64,000 nucleotides of DNA from contig NZ_FNPB01000003.1 in NCBI RefSeq assembly GCF_900107195.1, forward strand, positions 248,001 to 312,000, read 5' to 3'. Every line of letters begins with the position of its first letter. Within the stretch, counting starts at the first letter, position 1. A model generated the notes under the pieces. It worked only from the letters and a program-made list of their open reading frames with translations, ran no database searches and was not told the origin of the DNA. This document shows positions 61,101-64,000 of the stretch, piece after piece. The position numbers were made by a program, and so were the translations under genes. This DNA comes from Halobellus clavatus (GTDB lineage Archaea; Halobacteriota; Halobacteria; Halobacteriales; Haloferacaceae).

Positions 61101-62708
61101 GGGTCGGTTCGGGCCGGGTACATCGACGCCTGGGCCTCGTTCCTCGCGGACAAGGACTTCCCGGAGTCGGTCCGCGGCGACGACAGACTCACAAACCAGT
61201 ACAAGGCCTGTCTGATGAGCCTTCGCGCCGTCGAGGACAAGACGTTCTTGGGGGCCGGGATCGCCTCGCCGTCAGTGCCGTGGGGCGAGGCCGTCACCGC
61301 CGAGGAGGCCAAGGGGTACGGCTACAACTTCGTCTGGTCGCGCGACCTCTATCAGGTGTTTACCGCCTTCGAGGCGGTCGGCGACATCGAGACAGGCCGG
61401 CTGGCGCTCGAGTACATTTATCAGTACCAACAGGACGATCGCGGGTTCATCCCGCAGAACACCTACCTGAACGGCCGGACTCGCTGGGGCGGCGAGCAGA
61501 TGGACAACATCTCGTTCCCGGCGGTGATGGCCTGGATGCTCCGCCAGCACGGCGTCGGCTTCGATGACGCCGGGTACGACTACAGCAACGTCAAGCGCTC
61601 GGCCGACTACGTCGCCCGCAACGGACCGCCGACGGCCCAGGAGCGCTGGGAGGAGGAAGCGGGCTACTCGCCGTCTTCGATCGCCGCCGAGATCGCCGGA
61701 CTCACGTGCGCGGCCGACATCGCTCGGGAGGAGGGCCACGACGCGGACGCGCTCATCTGGCAGTCCCTCGCGGACGACTGGAGGGACCGCGTCGAGGAGT
61801 GGACCGCGACCGAAACGGGGTCGAAGCGCCACACGAACACGCCGTACTACGTCCGGATCACTCGCGACGGTGACCCCGACGCGGGTCACCTCCGGACGCT
61901 CGCGAACAACGGTCCGACGCTCGACGAGCGCGAGATCATCGACGCGGGATTCCTCGAACTCGCGCGACTCGGGATCAAGCCCGCTGACGACGACACGATG
62001 GTGAACTCGGTACAGGAGGTCGACGACACCATCCGGGTCGACACGCCGCACGGTCCGGCGTTCTACCGGTACAACGGCGACGGCTACGGCGAGCGGGCCG
62101 TCGACGAGGAGGGGGCTCCGTGGTCGATCGAGGCCAAGGGCAAGGGCCGACTCTGGCCGATCTTCACGGGCGAGCGCGGCGAGTACGAACTCCTCCACGA
62201 CCCCGACGAGGAGGCGCTCGAACCGCAGAATATGCTCGAGACGATGGCGGGCTTTGCGAACTCCGGGCGGATGCTCGCCGAGCAGGTGTGGGACCGACAG
62301 CACAGCACGGAGTACAACTGGGCGTTCGGGGAGGGAACCGGAGCGGCGACCCCGTTGGCCTGGTCGATGGCGCAGTACGTCCGACTCGCCCACAGCGTCG
62401 ACGCCGGCGAACCCATCGAGATGCCGTCGGTCATCCGCGAACGCTTCCTCGAAACCGATCGCCAGGACGCGCCGCGTCTCCAGGTCAGCACGCGGTTTAT
62501 GGGCGACGAAATCGTCGTCTCCGGCCGGACGGACGGGGCGGTCGTCGCGGTGAAAACCCCGACCGAGACGCAGGTTGTCGACCCCGACGAGGGATCCTTC
62601 GAGGCCTCTCTCGACATCGAACACGGCGAGAACCAGATCACCGTTGCCGCCGCGAGCGACGAGGACCTCTCGGTCGCCGGGACGAACGTGACCCGGCTCA
62701 CGCTGTAA
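58161..62708 (+). CDS. Double GH15 glucoamylase-type protein
   Basis: A 1515-residue protein made of two GH15 units in tandem. Unit 1 (1 to about 695): beta domain (LVYVGGDGALRDYSSALSGLYG), (alpha/alpha)6 barrel with GYGYTWFRDQAEVGRC near 320, likely general acid in CQNAWENMTG (E456) and the general-base region LAEQVFDDG near 652. Unit 2 (from about 700): the glucodextranase/glucoamylase N-domain (RWTTGEKYGVATVPDH), barrel with GYGYNFVWSRDLYQVF near 1053, the general acid in RWEEEAGYSPSS (about 1164-1166), LAEQVWDRQ near 1372, and a short C-terminal beta domain. Both seem catalytically competent. It releases glucose from the ends of alpha-glucans. It lacks a signal peptide. Single-unit GH15 enzymes are about half this size. 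Confidence 0.9.
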   Translation: MRLRTVLNEYKRDRDKRFPGELPTSGGAFSGHGDRLVYVGGDGALRDYSSALSGLYGIDRSRFAIEAEGEIRWFDDLELVRQHYYRETSLVETEYNAGSYTVHQYDLTLGRAHVTHVELRGAIPTDAHLTAFLTLAPEGRETKVSRLIHETGGPNEAQAVEVFHRREHDYVTASTGIDDVRGQIPERFEEMLSEDAFEFPRDAVLERYEDTHLSGDIVVSAPLEPEDRGVQTTLVTQLSDHEEVDREDALRDLRHCALEHATADDIRAAARQRAEVSVPDGVSRPSAVRSDLRALSLLTAPSGAQIAGPEFDPFYTHTGGYGYTWFRDQAEVGRCLATADDLLGLDAGARLTAIAEFFCDTQLDDGSWPHRAWAIDGSLAPGWANARVEASGVPEYQADQTASVVSFLTTLLTERSKELSAGLEARIRNAVRDGVDVLDDTLGDDGLPETCQNAWENMTGRFVHTAATYLHAYATVAAGPVDDDLKRRAGEQATAVFEGLDRLWDDHYEVYALRLRDGDDRDARLDSGSFALVEAFAAYDELDQVDEIPAAKLERLKMHLDRAFTDLRRESDDGDVEGLIRFEGDYWRSAEQDDEKVWSVSTAWGANAAADFAELLESYGDEEAGAAFRETATELYELLGADGPFASDAGYLAEQVFDDGTADSAVPLGWSHALRLRATGVLGEQDALPAPKAAPSGPSGRPRWTTGEKYGVATVPDHTETDPSRIWFTLTEGSLTEVRFPRVDLMNLRTLDFLVVDEDSNYTARTHNETRRDDDADTIERRVEVADDDALLYRHVIAETGDGRGHQWTLKAEYVPDPEHDAVLVDVDFQADDDNEYELYAVADAALVNTGTTDRGLRLGGPNGYHLVARDASAYDQEGDTEPLLIDEEGDEYSVAAAMAAANRFEWATVGVAGSEYLSELFSDGTAPTPESSVDDENVVLVGRVGTGETVGNRLALGFAEDADTAAALGEAAGALSREYGSVRAGYIDAWASFLADKDFPESVRGDDRLTNQYKACLMSLRAVEDKTFLGAGIASPSVPWGEAVTAEEAKGYGYNFVWSRDLYQVFTAFEAVGDIETGRLALEYIYQYQQDDRGFIPQNTYLNGRTRWGGEQMDNISFPAVMAWMLRQHGVGFDDAGYDYSNVKRSADYVARNGPPTAQERWEEEAGYSPSSIAAEIAGLTCAADIAREEGHDADALIWQSLADDWRDRVEEWTATETGSKRHTNTPYYVRITRDGDPDAGHLRTLANNGPTLDEREIIDAGFLELARLGIKPADDDTMVNSVQEVDDTIRVDTPHGPAFYRYNGDGYGERAVDEEGAPWSIEAKGKGRLWPIFTGERGEYELLHDPDEEALEPQNMLETMAGFANSGRMLAEQVWDRQHSTEYNWAFGEGTGAATPLAWSMAQYVRLAHSVDAGEPIEMPSVIRERFLETDRQDAPRLQVSTRFMGDEIVVSGRTDGAVVAVKTPTETQVVDPDEGSFEASLDIEHGENQITVAAASDEDLSVAGTNVTRLTL

Positions 62709-62772
62709 TCGCCGCCGACAGCGACGCCGAATCCGCCGCGGCGCTTTTGCCCCGGTGGCTCCTCTCTCCGGT

Positions 62773-63252
62773 ATGGCCACGTACTCACGACTGACGCGCG
62801 TCGACGCACCACTCTCCGCAGTCTGGGACTTTCACTCACGCGTCTCCGGCCTCGAAGCGCTCACGCCCGACTGGATGAACCTCCAGATCGAAGCGGTGAC
62901 CGGGCCGGACGGCGACCCCGATCCCGAGCTCCTGACCGAGGGGTCGGAGATCCAGATGTCGATGCAGCCGTTCGGGATCGCCCCCCGGCAGGAGTGGCGT
63001 TCGGTGATCACCGAGCGCGAGGAGGGCATCGACCAGGCGATGTTCCGCGACGAGATGCGCGGCGGCCCGTTCGCGACGTGGATCCACACCCACCGGTTCG
63101 TCGCCGACGGCGAGGAGACCATCATCGACGACGAGGTCGAGTACGAACTCCCGGGCGGTGGGATCGGTCGATCGGTCTCTCCGCTCGCCGTCGTCGGATT
63201 CGAGCCGATGTTTCGGGGGCGACACCGGAAGACGAAAGCGCTGCTGGAGTAA
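62773..63252 (+). CDS. SRPBCC-superfamily (START/Bet v1-like) protein
   Basis: A 159-residue small ligand-binding or cyclase-like protein. MATYSRLTRVDAPLSAVWDFHSRVSGLEALTPDWMNLQIE is the typical first strand and helix of the SRPBCC fold. The signature end is DDEVEYELPGGGIGRSVSPLAVVGFEPMFRGRHRKTKALLE. The family binds hydrophobic molecules in a large pocket; the ligand is unknown. ATG at 62773 was chosen since the family begins here (a GTG-type start at 62755 is a little longer). It lies 64 bases after the GH15 gene and may be co-transcribed. Confidence 0.88.
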   Translation: MATYSRLTRVDAPLSAVWDFHSRVSGLEALTPDWMNLQIEAVTGPDGDPDPELLTEGSEIQMSMQPFGIAPRQEWRSVITEREEGIDQAMFRDEMRGGPFATWIHTHRFVADGEETIIDDEVEYELPGGGIGRSVSPLAVVGFEPMFRGRHRKTKALLE

Positions 63253-63293
63253 CGGCGACTATATTGAACTACCAGGGGCCTGAACGGAGAGGT

Positions 63294-63758
63294 ATGGACT
63301 GTCCCCGCTGCGGCACCCCGTTGACGACGATCGCCATCGCGGGTGGAGACAGCGAAGCGGCGTACTGCGAGCACTGTCGGTTCTCAGGCGTCACCTCGGA
63401 GTTCGAATCGTCGCCCGAAACTGCGGAATCCTGGGACGAAGCCGTCGAACGATTCAGGCGGTCGGCCGCCTCTCGATCGGACCCAGGAGACGCCGGGGAC
63501 GAGTCAGCATCCGAGAGCCTCGAATCGGAAGCAGCAGCAGATGAGGAAGGCGACACGTCGGCGTCCGAGAGCTCCAACGAGGCCGAGGCTGAAGAGCGTG
63601 ATGAGTCGGCATCCGAGGAATCCGACGCGTCTCCGTCACCAGCCGGAACGGAGGCGCGAACCGAAGACGGGGAGAGCGGAGGGTCCGGACCGGAACAGGG
63701 TGAAGAAAGCGAGGATGTGGAATCTGCGAACGGGTCCGCCGACGAGAGCACGACCTGA
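63294..63758 (+). CDS. Zinc-ribbon protein with long acidic disordered tail
   Basis: A 154-residue protein. The N-terminal 30 residues form a zinc ribbon: MDCPRCGTPLTT and AAYCEHCRFSG carry two CxxC pairs. A short helix (SWDEAVERFRRSAAS) follows. The last ~90 residues are a Ser/Glu/Asp/Ala-rich low-complexity tail with imperfect SASES and DESASE repeats. The ribbon could be a protein or nucleic-acid contact; the tail is typical of halophilic disordered regions. An AT-rich box (CTATATT near 63259) lies about 32 bases upstream. A strong hairpin begins three bases after the stop. Confidence 0.82.
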   Translation: MDCPRCGTPLTTIAIAGGDSEAAYCEHCRFSGVTSEFESSPETAESWDEAVERFRRSAASRSDPGDAGDESASESLESEAAADEEGDTSASESSNEAEAEERDESASEESDASPSPAGTEARTEDGESGGSGPEQGEESEDVESANGSADESTT

Positions 63759-63760
63759 TG

Positions 63761-63781
63761 CCGACAGGTCTCGCCTGTCGG
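63761..63781 (+). terminator. Hairpin right after the zinc-ribbon gene
   Basis: CCGACAGG (63761-63768), loop TCTCG, CCTGTCGG (63774-63781): a perfect 8-bp stem two bases after the stop codon. No T tract follows, so intrinsic termination is uncertain; it may protect the 3' end. Confidence 0.45.
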
Positions 63782-63792
63782 TACTCGGCGGT

Positions 63793-63858
63793 CAGGCACT
63801 AGGTGGAGGCTCAGGCACTAGGTGGAGGGTCAGACACCAGGTGGAGGCTCAGGCACCA
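63793..63858. repeat. 19-bp tandem repeat near the window end
   Basis: Three units of CAGGCACTAGGTGGAGGCT at 63793-63811, 63812-63830 (G instead of C at one position) and 63831-63849 (two changes), plus a half unit at 63850-63858. It is non-coding and without spacers, so not a CRISPR. Confidence 0.8.
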
Positions 63859-63929
63859 GTGGCCAACTCCACCGAATCGGGGTCGCAGCCGCGATCGCGG
63901 CCGCGGCGTCGATCCGAAAGCGCTGGGGC

Positions 63930-64000
63930 TCAGTCCTCCGGTTCCGGCGCGCCCACTCCGGCGGCCCCGGGGCCGTCGGATTCTTCCTCCGAACGAGCGG
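63930..64000 (-). CDS. 3' end of a minus-strand gene with acidic C-terminus (start outside window)
   Basis: Twenty-three codons are visible, ending ESDGPGAAGVGAPEPED and TGA. The acidic, Gly/Pro-rich tail and strong G/C third positions suit a haloarchaeal protein tail, but no domain can be seen, so it may be a chance open frame. Confidence 0.4.
   Translation of the reverse strand, partial: ARSEEESDGPGAAGVGAPEPED

Noticed and set aside
1-64000. Mobile elements, tRNA or rRNA genes, phage or defence islands
   Set aside because: No transposase, integrase, restriction, toxin-antitoxin or cas motif and no cloverleaf or rRNA sequence was recognised by reading; short tRNAs with introns could still be missed by eye.

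Overview
The window reads as chromosomal DNA of a halophilic archaeon (class Halobacteria). The predicted proteins are strongly acidic and the coding DNA is uniformly GC-rich with G/C-ending codons. Many genes begin about 25-30 bases after an AT-rich TATA-like box (leaderless style), secreted proteins carry twin-arginine lipoprotein signals, and several families are archaeal (aCPSF1, DacZ, DUF371, DUF373, archaeal ProS, 2-oxoacid:ferredoxin oxidoreductase). I found no rRNA, tRNA, CRISPR array, transposase or phage gene, and no stretch of coding DNA with clearly foreign composition.

Layout. 1-2.5 kb: end of a GT4 glycosyltransferase, an odd protein with tandem SSPYxGxE repeats, a GNAT acetyltransferase and a 50-residue zinc-ribbon protein. 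2.6-10 kb: acetyl-CoA synthetase, a tightly overlapped nosL-nosD-nosF-nosY copper-maturation operon without nosZ, and a small ferredoxin-reductase-like flavoprotein. 10-17.7 kb: korAB, a DoxX-type membrane protein, a multi-spanning membrane protein, a geranylgeranyl-reductase-like flavoprotein and an aldo/keto reductase. 17.7-25.5 kb: a small membrane protein, DUF373, a COG1340-like coiled-coil protein, DUF371, endonuclease III, a secreted protein, methylglyoxal synthase and the aCPSF1 termination nuclease. 25.5-31 kb: ProS, the c-di-AMP synthase DacZ overlapping an MscS channel, a hexapeptide acyltransferase and PurD. 31-37.5 kb: a DUF255 thioredoxin-domain protein, a PAS histidine kinase, a thioredoxin, cysteine synthase, a DUF123 GIY-YIG protein and a DCC thiol protein. 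37.6-42 kb: a 24-bp tandem repeat, a DUF1998 helicase and a convergent photolyase.

42-53 kb is a signalling and iron region: a GT75-like glycan protein, a double-KaiC ATPase coupled to a PAS histidine kinase with a degenerate receiver, and a three-gene Fe(III) ABC importer followed two bases later by a large membrane protein. The GT75-like gene and the importer each carry the same 16-bp palindrome TTTAGG-N4-CCTAAA at the promoter, which looks like a DtxR/Idr-type metal-regulator operator.

53-63 kb is an alpha-glucan degradation cluster: two GH13 enzymes on the minus strand, divergent from a 1515-residue protein made of two GH15 glucoamylase units. None has a visible signal peptide, so intracellular polysaccharide turnover is likely. 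The window closes with an SRPBCC protein, a zinc-ribbon protein with an acidic tail, a hairpin, a 19-bp tandem repeat and the 3' end of a minus-strand gene.

Nothing here is certain to be a new system. The best candidates are the shared palindromic operon control, the KaiC/pseudo-receiver kinase pair, the SPY-repeat protein, the NosL-like domain fused to NosD, and the double GH15 enzyme.
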